Assembly (NCBI RefSeq): GCF_010726245.1
Contig: NZ_AP022561.1
Span: 3,038,001-3,102,000 of the forward strand
Origin: Mycolicibacterium aichiense
GTDB lineage: Bacteria > Actinomycetota > Actinomycetes > Mycobacteriales > Mycobacteriaceae
DNA: 64,000 nt
Reading direction: 5' to 3'
Position 1 is the first letter of the stretch. Each line of letters starts with the position of its first letter. A model generated the notes under the pieces. That model ran no database searches and was not told where the DNA came from. It saw only the letters and a program-made list of their open reading frames with translations. A program made the translations under genes and the position numbers. This document shows positions 7,595 through 15,956 of this stretch, in pieces.

Positions 7595-9736
7595 ATGGCA
7601 CACATGACTGCTTCGTCGCTGGCCGAACTCGCCCATCGGTTCGGTGTGGCCACCGAGTATTACGACTGGACCGGGCGGTCCGTGCCGGTCGAGGAGGACA
7701 CCCTGGTGGCGGTGCTGGCCGCGCTCGGTGTGCAGGCCGGGACCGAAGAGGGCCGCGCCGCAGCGCTTTCGGCAGACGACACCCGGTATTGGTCCCGGTC
7801 ACTGCCGCCGACGATCATCGGCCGCGCCGACAGTGAAACGTCGTTCTGGGCGCATGTCACCCATGGTGACCCGGCGCACGTCTGGGTCCGGCTGGAGGAT
7901 GGCACGGTGCGCACCGGGGTGCGCCAAGCCGACAACTTCACTCCACCGCACGACCTGGACGGAAGGCTGGTGGGTGAAGCGACGTTCGTGCTGCCCGCCG
8001 ATCTGCCGCTGGGCTATCACAGCGTCCACTTGAGCTCGGGCGGTCAGGAATTCAGCACGCCGCTGATCGTCACCCCGGCCTGGCTGGGTCTGCCTGCCCG
8101 GCTCGGCGCGCGGCGGGCGTGGGGCCTGGCCACCCAGATCTACAGTGTGCGCTCCGAAAACTCCTGGGGTGTCGGCGATCTCGGTGATCTCACCGACCTC
8201 GCCGTGTGGGCCGGGGCGCGTCACGGGGCCGGCTACATCCTGGTCAACCCGCTGCAGGCGGCCGCACCCACCCGGCCCATGGAACCCTCCCCCTACCTGC
8301 CGACATCCCGGCGGTTCACCAATCCGATCTACCTGCGGGTCGAGTCCGTTCCCGAGTTCGCTCAGCTGCCCAAGCGTGGCCGGGTGTGGAAGTTGCGGGC
8401 CGCGGTCCAGGCCCGGTCACGCAAGATCGACGCCATCGACCGCGACTCGGCGTGGGCGGCGAAACGTACTGCACTGAAAGCGATTTACCGGGTGCCGCGG
8501 TCGGCGGGCCGTGAGCTCGCCTTCGAGGCCTTCAAACAGCGGGAAGGCCGGGCCCTCGACGACTTCGCCACCTGGTCGGCGCTGGCCGAGAAGTACGGCG
8601 GCAACTGGCGGAAGTGGCCGAAAGGCCTGCGCCATCCGGCCGGCCCCGACGTGGCCGAGTTCGTCCACCGGCACGGCTCGGCGGTGGAGTTCCACCGCTG
8701 GCTGCAGTGGCAGCTCGACGATCAGCTGGCCGCCGCGCAGTCCCAGGCCGTCCGCACCGGGATGGCGCTGGGCATCATGCACGACCTCGCCGTCGGCGTG
8801 CATCCCGACGGAGCGGACGCCTGGGCATTGCAGAATGTGTTGGCCACCGGGGTCGCCGCCGGTGCCCCGCCCGACGAGTTCAACCAGCTCGGCCAGAACT
8901 GGTCGCAACCACCATGGCGGCCCGACCAGCTCGAAGAGCTTGGCTACCAACCCTTTCGGGATCTGATCGCGGCGATCCTGCGGCATGCCGGCGGGGTGCG
9001 GATCGATCACATCATCGGGCTGTTCCGGTTGTGGTGGATCCCGTCCGGCGCCGCGCCGACGAAGGGCACCTACGTCCGCTACAACCACGACGCGATGATC
9101 GGCATCGTCGCACTCGAAGCGCACCGGGCCGGCGCCGTCGTCGTCGGCGAGGATCTGGGCACGGTGGAACCGTGGGTGCGTGACTATCTGCGTGCTCGCG
9201 GCGTGCTGGGCACGTCGATCCTGTGGTTCGAACTGGACCGCGACGGCGGCGGCGGACCACTGCCTGCCGAGCGCTGGCGAGAGTTGTGCTTGTCCTCGGT
9301 GACCACGCACGATCTGCCGCCGACGGCCGGTTATCTCGCCGGTGAGCACGTGCGGTTGCGCGACGAGCTCGGCCTGCTCACCCGCCCCGCGGAGGAGGAA
9401 CTTGCCCACGATCGTGCCGAGCAGGCGGCCTGGCTGGCCGAGCTTCGCCGGGTCGGCCTTCTCGGCGACGATGCCGACACCGAGCAGGTGATCCTGGCGC
9501 TGCATCGGTATCTGGCCCGGACCCCGTCGCGGTTGTTGGCGCTGGCGTTGACCGATGCGGTGGGCGACCGGCGCACCCAGAATCAGCCAGGCACCACCGA
9601 CGAATACCCGAACTGGCGCGTCCCGCTGACCGGACCCGACGGCTCGCCACTATTGCTCGAGGATGTGCTGACCGACCCGCGGGCGCAGACGCTGGCGGCG
9701 GTGATGCAGTCCGCGACCGCGCCACACCCGCAGTAG
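7595..9736 (+). CDS. malQ: 4-alpha-glucanotransferase (amylomaltase)
   Basis: This 713-residue protein matches the long actinobacterial MalQ form. An N-terminal beta-rich extension (residues 1-150) precedes the GH77 catalytic barrel. GH77 landmarks are WGVGDLGDL and SPYLPTSRRFTNPIYL in the N-terminal half of the barrel, the nucleophile region GVRIDHIIGLFRLWWIP, the acid/base region VVGEDLGTVEPWVRDYL, and SVTTHDLPPTAGY. It transfers alpha-1,4-glucan segments between maltodextrins in glycogen/maltose metabolism. ATG 7595 starts MAHMTASS; a second ATG at 7604 is possible. Frames extending upstream to 7142 are shadows of the MFS gene. The Nudix gene follows after 2 bases. Confidence 0.93.
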   Translation: MAHMTASSLAELAHRFGVATEYYDWTGRSVPVEEDTLVAVLAALGVQAGTEEGRAAALSADDTRYWSRSLPPTIIGRADSETSFWAHVTHGDPAHVWVRLEDGTVRTGVRQADNFTPPHDLDGRLVGEATFVLPADLPLGYHSVHLSSGGQEFSTPLIVTPAWLGLPARLGARRAWGLATQIYSVRSENSWGVGDLGDLTDLAVWAGARHGAGYILVNPLQAAAPTRPMEPSPYLPTSRRFTNPIYLRVESVPEFAQLPKRGRVWKLRAAVQARSRKIDAIDRDSAWAAKRTALKAIYRVPRSAGRELAFEAFKQREGRALDDFATWSALAEKYGGNWRKWPKGLRHPAGPDVAEFVHRHGSAVEFHRWLQWQLDDQLAAAQSQAVRTGMALGIMHDLAVGVHPDGADAWALQNVLATGVAAGAPPDEFNQLGQNWSQPPWRPDQLEELGYQPFRDLIAAILRHAGGVRIDHIIGLFRLWWIPSGAAPTKGTYVRYNHDAMIGIVALEAHRAGAVVVGEDLGTVEPWVRDYLRARGVLGTSILWFELDRDGGGGPLPAERWRELCLSSVTTHDLPPTAGYLAGEHVRLRDELGLLTRPAEEELAHDRAEQAAWLAELRRVGLLGDDADTEQVILALHRYLARTPSRLLALALTDAVGDRRTQNQPGTTDEYPNWRVPLTGPDGSPLLLEDVLTDPRAQTLAAVMQSATAPHPQ

Positions 9737-9738
9737 CG

Positions 9739-10236
9739 ATGCCGAAATACAGCGCGGGCGTGCTGCTGCACCGACACGTCGACGGCGTCGTGGAGGTGCT
9801 CATCGGACATCCCGGTGGGCCGTTCTGGGCACGCAAGGACGACGGCGCGTGGTCGATCCCCAAGGGCGAGTACGACCCCGAAACCGACGACGCGTGGGCG
9901 GCCGCACGGCGTGAGTTCGCCGAGGAGTTGGGATCTGATGTGCCGCAGGGTATCCGGATCGATTTCGATGCGGTCAAGCAGCCGAGCGGCAAGGTGTTGA
10001 CGGTGTTCGCCGTCGAGACGGACCTGGATGTCACGCAGGCACAGAGCAACACCTTCAGCATGGAGTGGCCGAAGGGGTCCGGGCGAATGCAGGACTTCCC
10101 CGAACTCGACCGAGTCGGATGGTTCCCGGTGGCCCAGGCACGCCGGAAGTTACTGAAGGGCCACGTCGTGTTCCTGGACCGGCTGATGGCTCATCTGCCG
10201 GGACTGGGCGAAGGCGATCCGGAGCCCGCGGGTTAG
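9739..10236 (+). CDS. Nudix hydrolase
   Basis: This 165-residue single-domain protein has the Nudix box region around residues 37-60 (IPKGEYDPETDD then AAARREFAEELG), with the REFAEE core of the metal-binding helix. The spacing from the glycine to the first acidic residue is one longer than the usual GX5E, and an Asp replaces that Glu, so the motif is slightly divergent. It resembles small NTP/ADP-ribose pyrophosphohydrolase-like proteins of actinobacteria. It begins 2 bases after malQ and is probably co-transcribed with it. The specific nucleotide substrate is unknown. Confidence 0.8.
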   Translation: MPKYSAGVLLHRHVDGVVEVLIGHPGGPFWARKDDGAWSIPKGEYDPETDDAWAAARREFAEELGSDVPQGIRIDFDAVKQPSGKVLTVFAVETDLDVTQAQSNTFSMEWPKGSGRMQDFPELDRVGWFPVAQARRKLLKGHVVFLDRLMAHLPGLGEGDPEPAG

Positions 10237-10245
10237 CCTCACGAC

Positions 10246-11127
10246 GTGAAGTTCGCCGTCGTCGCTCCCATCGCCGCGGGGGTCACCGCGAACCCCGTGT
10301 GGATGACGGAGTTCGCCCGCCATCTGGAGGCGTGTGGCTTCGAGTCGATCGTCATGGCCGAGCACACGGTGCTGGTGACGCAGTACACCAGCGTGTATCC
10401 CTACGATCCGTCCGGCCGGGTCGACGTTGCCCCGGAGTGCCCGGTGCCCGACCCGCTGGAGATGCTGGCGTTCCTGGCCGGCCAGACCACCACGTTGGGT
10501 CTGGCCACCGGGGTACTGGTGGTGCCCAATCACCATCCGGTGATGCTGGCCAAACGGGCCGCCACCGTCGACGTGTTGTCCGGCGGACGGGTGCGCCTGT
10601 GCGTCGGGGTCGGCTGGTTGCGGGAGGAGATCGAAGCCTGCGGAGCCGGTTTCACCAGCCGGGGCCGTCGCGCGGACGAGCAGATCGAGGTGCTGCGTGC
10701 GCTGTGGGCCGACAATCCCGGCGGAGTGAGCCACCACGGTGAGTTCTATGACTTCGACCACGCGATGTGCTACCCGAAACCGGTTGCAGCCGAGGGAATT
10801 CCGATTCACATCGGTGGGCACAGCCGATTGGCGGCACGGCGGGCGGGACGGCTCGGTGACGGTTTCCAGCCACTCGGGGTCGGCGGCGCCGAGCTTGCGA
10901 CGCTGGTGGAGGTGATGCGACTGGCCGCCGAGGACGCCGGGCGCGACCCCGCTTCGCTCGAGTTGTCGCTGGGGCATCTGGTGACGAAGGTCGACGCCGA
11001 CCGGGCGGGGCGGTTGGCCGAGGTCGGAGCCGGACGAGTGGTGCTCGGGATGCCTGCGGTCACCGAGATCAACGAAGCCAAGGACCTCCTCTCGGCCTGC
11101 GCGCAGCGATTGGGCCTGCAACCGTGA
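10246..11127 (+). CDS. Luciferase-like (LLM) F420-dependent oxidoreductase
   Basis: This 293-residue protein has the bacterial luciferase-like TIM-barrel pattern of mycobacterial F420 enzymes. Features are LEACGFESIVMAEHTVLV near the N-terminus, LGLATGVLVVPNHHPVMLAKRAATVDVLSGGRVRLCVGVGW in the first half, and GIPIHIGGHSRLAARRAGRLGDGF in the second. This matches the Rv-type TIGR03619 group. It starts with GTG 10246, ten bases after the Nudix stop. The next gene overlaps its stop by 4 bases, suggesting a functional pair. The substrate is unknown; F420 rather than FMN is inferred from family and host. Confidence 0.85.
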   Translation: MKFAVVAPIAAGVTANPVWMTEFARHLEACGFESIVMAEHTVLVTQYTSVYPYDPSGRVDVAPECPVPDPLEMLAFLAGQTTTLGLATGVLVVPNHHPVMLAKRAATVDVLSGGRVRLCVGVGWLREEIEACGAGFTSRGRRADEQIEVLRALWADNPGGVSHHGEFYDFDHAMCYPKPVAAEGIPIHIGGHSRLAARRAGRLGDGFQPLGVGGAELATLVEVMRLAAEDAGRDPASLELSLGHLVTKVDADRAGRLAEVGAGRVVLGMPAVTEINEAKDLLSACAQRLGLQP

Positions 11128-11579
11128 GTCTTTCGGTGCCGGATCGCCTGGCGCTGTCGGATCTGGTGCATCGCTACGCGGCGGCGGTCGACGATCGGGA
11201 TGTCGAGACCGTGATCGGATTGTTTGCGGCTGACGGTGAGTTGATCCTGCCCGAACCACCGGAGATGCTGACCCCGGCGCGATCGCACCGCGGCCCTGAC
11301 GCCATTCGCGAGGCGCTCGCCGCGGCGACCAGCGTCGGGCGGACCCACCACAGCATCGACTCCGAGGTGTACACGGCCGGCTCGAATCCCGATGTTGCGC
11401 AGGGGCGTATCGCGGCGACCGCACACCATTTCAACCGCCGTTCCGAGGGCTTCACCGATCTGGTGTGGTACCTGCACTACGACGACGAGTACCAGCGAGC
11501 CGAACCCGGCTGGGTGCTGAGCCGGCGTGCCCTGACGATCGATGCGATCGAGACGCGCCCCACCCGTCGGCTGAGATAG
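11124..11579 (+). CDS. SnoaL-like / NTF2-fold protein
   Basis: This 151-residue protein opens with DRLALSDLVHRYAAAVDDRDVETVIGLFAADGEL and continues through SHRGPDAIREAL to HHFNRRSEGFTDLVWYLHYDDEYQR. This is the alpha+beta cone pattern of SnoaL-like NTF2-fold proteins, which include small isomerases, dehydratases and hydrolases. It overlaps the LLM oxidoreductase by GTGA, so the two are translationally coupled and probably act on the same substrate. A hairpin follows its stop. Confidence 0.82.
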   Translation: MSLSVPDRLALSDLVHRYAAAVDDRDVETVIGLFAADGELILPEPPEMLTPARSHRGPDAIREALAAATSVGRTHHSIDSEVYTAGSNPDVAQGRIAATAHHFNRRSEGFTDLVWYLHYDDEYQRAEPGWVLSRRALTIDAIETRPTRRLR

Positions 11580-11586
11580 CCACCCC

Positions 11587-11606
11587 GATGGCCGCGAACG
11601 GCCATC
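11587..11606 (+). terminator. GC-rich hairpin after the LLM/SnoaL pair
   Basis: GATGGCCG (11587-11594) and CGGCCATC (11599-11606) form a perfect 8-bp stem with a CGAA tetraloop starting 8 bases after the SnoaL-like stop. No U-tract follows, as is common for intrinsic terminators proposed in mycobacteria. The position fits termination of the malQ-side transcript before the exported protein gene. Confidence 0.5.
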
Positions 11607-11666
11607 TGCTGAAGATGGCCGGGCTGGGTGATGCGCCGAATGCCTGGCCGCTCATAGGTTCGGGGC

Positions 11667-12569
11667 ATGACAGGATTCGCACGTAACAAGGTCGCCGGCG
11701 GAATACTACTGGCGTCGCTTGGCGCCGGCGCGGTGGCGGCCGCACTCGGGTCCGCACCGCAGGCGAGTGCGAGCTGCGCATCGTTTTTCGGGATCGGCAA
11801 CAGCACCAACTGTTTCAGCACCCCCACCAGTGTCGCCATCGCGCTGGGTCCCGGCGCACAGGCCTACGCCCTGGGCACGCTCGGGAGCGCCATCTCGGTA
11901 GGGAAGCTTTCGTTTTCGAAGATCGAGGAAGACACCGTGTTGAATTCGGTCACCGCGCTCGGCTACAGCGCTGGCGCCTACGCCAACCGCGGCAGCCGCC
12001 TGGGCACCTCCGTGGCCGTCGGCAACGATGCGACAGCCATCTTGGCCGGCGGTGACCTGAATTTCGCGGCGGCGCTGGGCGACTCGTCGGTCGGATATGC
12101 GGGCCGGACACCGTTGGCAGACAAGGCCTTCGGCAACATCGCCATCGCCGTGGGAAGCAGCCGATACGTGGCCCAGGCCGCGGCGGAGGGCATCGGCAAC
12201 ATCGCACTCAATGTGTTCAGCCCGTCGTCGACCACACCGTTCGGCAGCAACGTGCTCGCCGTGGGCTCATTCAACGTTGCCGCCAGCTTCTTTTCCCGTG
12301 ACAGCCAGGTCTTCGCCGGCTTCGGCGGCAAGCAGCAGACCGGCACCCGAAATGTTGCATTCAGCGGGTTTGGCCGGCGAAACGACATCGAAGCCCACGG
12401 GCCCGGGTCCATCGTGGGATCGCTGTTCCAAACCTCGACGACCGTTCTGAGGAGCGGTCCCGGCGTCACCATCAACGGCAGGTCGACGCCGATCGAAGGG
12501 CAGCACGCGGCCGCGCACCACGCACAGGTCAAGCCTGCTCACCGACTGCCGCATCGAGGTGAGCCCTGA
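11667..12569 (+). CDS. Exported glycine/alanine-rich repeat protein with YadA-head-like motifs
   Basis: This 300-residue protein has a Sec signal peptide: basic MTGFARNK, a hydrophobic core, then a likely cut after APQASA. The mature part is built of irregular repeats such as VAIALGPGAQAYALG, ALGYSAGAYA, SVAVGNDATAI, IAIAVGSS and VLAVGSFNVAA. These resemble the GxxAxAxG turns of YadA-type adhesin heads or other beta-roll proteins. Two cysteines sit just after the signal peptide (ASCASFFGIGNSTNC). The last ~40 residues are His/Arg-rich. No named family is recognised; similar exported proteins occur in mycobacteria. It is monocistronic, and downstream it faces the ureide operon convergently. 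Confidence 0.75.
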   Translation: MTGFARNKVAGGILLASLGAGAVAAALGSAPQASASCASFFGIGNSTNCFSTPTSVAIALGPGAQAYALGTLGSAISVGKLSFSKIEEDTVLNSVTALGYSAGAYANRGSRLGTSVAVGNDATAILAGGDLNFAAALGDSSVGYAGRTPLADKAFGNIAIAVGSSRYVAQAAAEGIGNIALNVFSPSSTTPFGSNVLAVGSFNVAASFFSRDSQVFAGFGGKQQTGTRNVAFSGFGRRNDIEAHGPGSIVGSLFQTSTTVLRSGPGVTINGRSTPIEGQHAAAHHAQVKPAHRLPHRGEP

Positions 12570-12587
12570 CGCCCGCAGCCTGCGCAC

Positions 12588-13625
12588 TCAGTTGCGGGAC
12601 TGCAGCGCCTGCTGGCCGAAGGTACCGGTCTCCAGCGAGCCGTCCGGCAACACCAGATCGCCACTCTCGAGCCGGGACCGCAGGTAGGCAAACGTCTGCG
12701 CGGTCTGGGCGAACAGGTGCTCGCCGGCCACCAAAGCCGGTCGTGACTCCTCGTCTGCGGTGACGAACTGCGGCAGCGGCTGCACCACCGTGTGGTAGTC
12801 GACGTTGAAGAACAGCGGGAACGAGTACCGCTCCTGCTTGACCTTGCGCACCCGATGCGACGTGGCGACGAAGGCCCCGTTGGTCCACAGTTCGAGCATG
12901 TCGCCGACGTTGACCACGAACGTTCCGGGAATCGGTGGGACGTCGATCCATTCCCCGGCGCCGTTGAGGACTTCGAGCCCGGGCGCGGTGGGCTTGAGCA
13001 GTGTGAAGCACTCGTAGTCGGTGTGTGCGCCGATGCCCTGGGCGTCTTCGGCGTGCGGGTTGTGCGGATAGTAGATCAGCCGCAACTGGCTCGGCGTCTT
13101 GGTGGCGTGCCGGGTGAAGGTGTCCGGATCTTCTCCGAGCGCGACGGCGAAGGCGCCCAACAGATCCTGTCCGACGCCCAGCACCGCCTGGTAGTACTCG
13201 GTGACCGTTTCGGCGAAGCCCGCAAGGTTGGGCCACACGTTGGGTCCGAGCATCGGGTTTCCCGCCAGGTGGTCGGGGTCGTCGGCGGGCAGGTCCAGTG
13301 CGGTGTCGAATGCTTCCTTGAAGTCTGGCTTGTCGCTGTAGAACCCTTCCTCACCCACCGGCACATAACCGCGATGACAGTTCGACAGCCCGATGTAGGA
13401 CTTCATCTTCTCCGCCAGCGGCAGGGCGAAGAACTGTTTGGTGGCCTCCAGTAGCCGATCGAAAAGCTCGTCGCTGACCGAAGTCCCCGAGATGTAGAAG
13501 AAGCCGACGTCACGTGCCGCCGTGCCGAGTTCGGCCGCGACGCGCTCCCGGTCGGCAGGATCGGTGGACCGCAACCCGCTGATGTCGATCACAGGTACCG
13601 ATTGGAATGATGTCGCCCCACTCAC
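12588..13625 (-). CDS. 2-oxoglutarate/Fe(II)-dependent oxygenase, isopenicillin N synthase-like
   Basis: This 345-residue protein starts at GTG 13625 (VSGATSFQSVPVIDISGL), with the N-terminal DIOX_N region VPVIDI and FFYISGT. The jelly-roll core carries the iron triad HTDYE (HxD) and the distal His in ATSHRVRKV. The 2-oxoglutarate-binding RxS motif is present in RYSFPLFF. Its start overlaps the preceding gene's stop (GTGA), so it is the last gene of the ureide operon. In-frame sequence upstream to 13757 is low-complexity shadow. Homologues oxidise diverse small molecules; here a hydroxylation or demethylation that prepares a purine/ureide substrate is plausible but unproven. Confidence 0.88.
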   Translation of the reverse strand: MSGATSFQSVPVIDISGLRSTDPADRERVAAELGTAARDVGFFYISGTSVSDELFDRLLEATKQFFALPLAEKMKSYIGLSNCHRGYVPVGEEGFYSDKPDFKEAFDTALDLPADDPDHLAGNPMLGPNVWPNLAGFAETVTEYYQAVLGVGQDLLGAFAVALGEDPDTFTRHATKTPSQLRLIYYPHNPHAEDAQGIGAHTDYECFTLLKPTAPGLEVLNGAGEWIDVPPIPGTFVVNVGDMLELWTNGAFVATSHRVRKVKQERYSFPLFFNVDYHTVVQPLPQFVTADEESRPALVAGEHLFAQTAQTFAYLRSRLESGDLVLPDGSLETGTFGQQALQSRN

Positions 13626-14206
13626 ACTGTCACGCTTCCTTCGCTGTCGTTGATGTCCCAGGCGCTGTCGTCGTCGACTCGTAGCCGTCCTGACTGGATT
13701 CTCGGCTGCAGCCGCGCCCCGACCCGGTGTGGATGGCTGGATTCGTCGATCCGCCAACCGGTTCCGTCGACCGTCCCCAGCGAGATCTCCTGGGGGTGAG
13801 CCCAGCCGAACCGGTCCCCCACTCGCACCAGCACACCCGTCATGGCCGACGCCGACAGCACAAGTCCCCAGCAGGGTTGTGTCGCAACGGCTTCGCGCTG
13901 CCAGTGCTCGGTGTAGTCGGCGTGCACGCCGATCTCCACGAGGGTGTCACCATTCCAGCTCATCCTCCCCGCGTCGGGTAGGCCGGGTGGCTGCAGGTCG
14001 ACCAGGCGGGCCCATTCGAAGACGTCGTCACGCTGGCTGAGCAGGCCGGCGAAACCCTCGCCAGGTCCGCGAAGATCGACGAACATGGAGATGCCCTGCA
14101 GCCATTGCACATTCGTGCCGATATCGCGGGAGCCGTCGGCCTCGACCAGCAGCGTGCGTCGCCACAGTCCGGTGCAGTCGGCGATCACCGGGGTCGCGAG
14201 GGTCAC
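13622..14206 (-). CDS. Unrecognised protein between allantoicase and oxygenase genes
   Basis: This 194-residue protein starts at GTG 14206, overlapping the allantoicase stop by GTGA; an ATG at 14221 is possible. I recognise no catalytic motif. It contains CTGLWRRTLLVE, NVQWLQGISMFVDLR, a segment rich in DVFEWARLVDLQPP, then MSWNGDTLVEIGVHADYTEHWQRE. It looks like a soluble, mostly beta protein, perhaps a lipocalin-like barrel. No signal peptide or membrane segment is visible. Its conserved coupling to allantoicase and the oxygenase suggests a step in ureide breakdown. It sits where a ureidoglycolate-processing enzyme would be expected, but it does not resemble AllA. Confidence 0.7.
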   Translation of the reverse strand: MTLATPVIADCTGLWRRTLLVEADGSRDIGTNVQWLQGISMFVDLRGPGEGFAGLLSQRDDVFEWARLVDLQPPGLPDAGRMSWNGDTLVEIGVHADYTEHWQREAVATQPCWGLVLSASAMTGVLVRVGDRFGWAHPQEISLGTVDGTGWRIDESSHPHRVGARLQPRIQSGRLRVDDDSAWDINDSEGSVTV

Positions 14207-15213
14207 AGCGACGCGTCCCATCTCGAGTGCAGCTCGGCCAATCCGGATGCCGTGGGCCGGCCCAGCGCCCGCACCCGCGCGATGCCGCCGTCGGGGTAGG
14301 CCTGGACTCGAATGGCGGTGATCGCGGGGGCATCGACCACGAAGACTTGGCGTGCGTCGGCGATCAGGTGTGTGCGGGGCAGCACCACCTCGTCGAACGG
14401 CAACGCCCACCACGGCCGTCGGGCATCGGGCCGGTCACGGGTGCCGAGCACGGACACCTCGCGTGAGGCGTTGAACACGAAGTAGGAGGTGTCGATTTCA
14501 ATGCGGAGCAGATCAGCGGGCGTCAGAAAGGAGATCGTCACCGCGTCATGGGTGTCGGGTCCGATGTCGCGCCGGCGCCGGGCTTCCCAGCCCGACCCCA
14601 TGTTCTGCGGCCGGTCCGCGGCGATGAGCGCCCGCGCGTCGGAGTAGAACGTGTCGCTGCAGTGCTCGACGCGCCCACCGTGCTCGGCGCCGGAAACCTC
14701 GACGGTCACCCCCGACCACAGCGCCGGGTCGGGAACAGGATCGCCGTAGGCCCGCAGCCTGGCCACCCCGCCGTCAGATGCGATCACCACCTTGAGGTGG
14801 GTGTAGCGGCGCGCGTCGTCCACGGCAATCAGGTTGTGCGCGTCGGCTTTCAGAGCCGTCGACGGCGACAGCACCCGCCAGTCCACCCGTGCATCACACG
14901 GGTCGGCGCCGGCGGCCAGCGTCGCCGCGTACAGCGCGGCGCCGGTCGGATGGTTGCCGGTGAAGAACCGGGTGTCGACGTCGATGGTGTGCAGCCGGCC
15001 CGGCACTCCGAGCCGGATGATGACCCAGTCCGGCGCGGGTGCGTGCCTGCGGGTCTCCCAGCCGTCGACGACTTCGCCGCGCAAGTCGAAAGTGCCTGGC
15101 ACGAAGTCGGGTTCGGCCGCGTCGATCAGCCGTTCCTTGAAACCGAACGACTCGTCGCTGGCCGCCACGACGCTGCCGCCGACCGCACGGCAGGCCAAGT
15201 CCAGTCCGGTCAT
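14203..15213 (-). CDS. alc: Allantoicase
   Basis: This 336-residue protein consists of two tandem allantoicase jelly-roll domains. The first (about residues 17-165) contains ASDESFGFKERLIDAAEPDF, GWETRRH, DWVIIRLG and the HTIDVDTRFFTGNHP segment. The second (about 180-325) repeats DARALIAADRPQNMGSGWEARRRRDIG and IEIDTSYFVFNA. It converts allantoate to ureidoglycolate and urea. It starts 4 bases inside the racemase-family gene and ends 4 bases inside the unknown gene. Together with the allantoinase two genes upstream it defines this operon as a ureide pathway. Confidence 0.93.
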   Translation of the reverse strand: MTGLDLACRAVGGSVVAASDESFGFKERLIDAAEPDFVPGTFDLRGEVVDGWETRRHAPAPDWVIIRLGVPGRLHTIDVDTRFFTGNHPTGAALYAATLAAGADPCDARVDWRVLSPSTALKADAHNLIAVDDARRYTHLKVVIASDGGVARLRAYGDPVPDPALWSGVTVEVSGAEHGGRVEHCSDTFYSDARALIAADRPQNMGSGWEARRRRDIGPDTHDAVTISFLTPADLLRIEIDTSYFVFNASREVSVLGTRDRPDARRPWWALPFDEVVLPRTHLIADARQVFVVDAPAITAIRVQAYPDGGIARVRALGRPTASGLAELHSRWDASL

Positions 15214-15956
15214 GTGCGTAACCCCTGCGATAGTGGCCAGTGCGTGCGGGCGTTCTCCGGCCCGGCGGCATACACACCGGCCTTACTGGTGGACAGGTTC
15301 AGGCCGACCAGCATCTGCGCCAGACCTACTGCGGCGGCCACCCCGTCGACGGCGGGCACGCCGAGTTTCTCGGTGATCGCGGCGGTCACCCCGGCCATCC
15401 CTGCGCAACCGAGGCAGATCACGTCGGCGCCGTCCAGAGTCACCGCGCGTTCGGCTTCGGCGACGATCGCGGCGACCGCTCCGGCCGGGTCGGCATCGAC
15501 CTCGGCGGTCCCGAGGCCGCACGCCCGTACCGACGCACAGTGGGCAGCCAACCCGGCCAACAGCAGTCGGTCCTCGATCGGCGCGATGGAGCGGGCCAGG
15601 GTGGTGACCACCGAGAACCTCCTGCCGATCAGCTGAGCGACGTGGGCGGCCGATTCGGCGATATCGAGCACAGGGACGTCGAGCATCTCCTGCAGCGCAT
15701 CTTTGCCGTGCTCGCCGAAACCGGCCAGCACCACGGCGTCGGCGTCGAACGTTCCGGCGGCGAGCTGGGTGGCGACGACGTCCATCACCCCGACGGCGGA
15801 CAGGTAACTCTCCGCAGCGGAGTCGATCGCGACGGATCCGAAAGCGGGTTGCGCGGTGACGATGTCGGTCTCGGGTGCGGCGGCCGCCCTGGCCGCGGCG
15901 TCGATCTCCGCCGTCATCGTCGCCGAGGTGTTGGGGTTGAGCACCAGAATCTTCAT
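15210..15956 (-). CDS. Asp/Glu/hydantoin racemase family protein with Gly79/Cys183 active site
   Basis: This 248-residue protein begins MKILVLNPNTSATMT, typical of hydantoin/allantoin racemases. The family uses two cysteines, one in each half. Here the second is present (ICLGCAGM, Cys183), but the first position reads VVLAGFGEHG, with Gly79 where racemases have ACFGD/ECFD-type Cys. Arylmalonate decarboxylase shows the same Gly/Cys arrangement. Racemisation of allantoin by the usual two-base mechanism is therefore doubtful; a decarboxylase-like or one-base reaction is possible. It is translationally coupled to allantoinase upstream and allantoicase downstream. Confidence 0.85.
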   Translation of the reverse strand: MKILVLNPNTSATMTAEIDAAARAAAAPETDIVTAQPAFGSVAIDSAAESYLSAVGVMDVVATQLAAGTFDADAVVLAGFGEHGKDALQEMLDVPVLDIAESAAHVAQLIGRRFSVVTTLARSIAPIEDRLLLAGLAAHCASVRACGLGTAEVDADPAGAVAAIVAEAERAVTLDGADVICLGCAGMAGVTAAITEKLGVPAVDGVAAAVGLAQMLVGLNLSTSKAGVYAAGPENARTHWPLSQGLRT

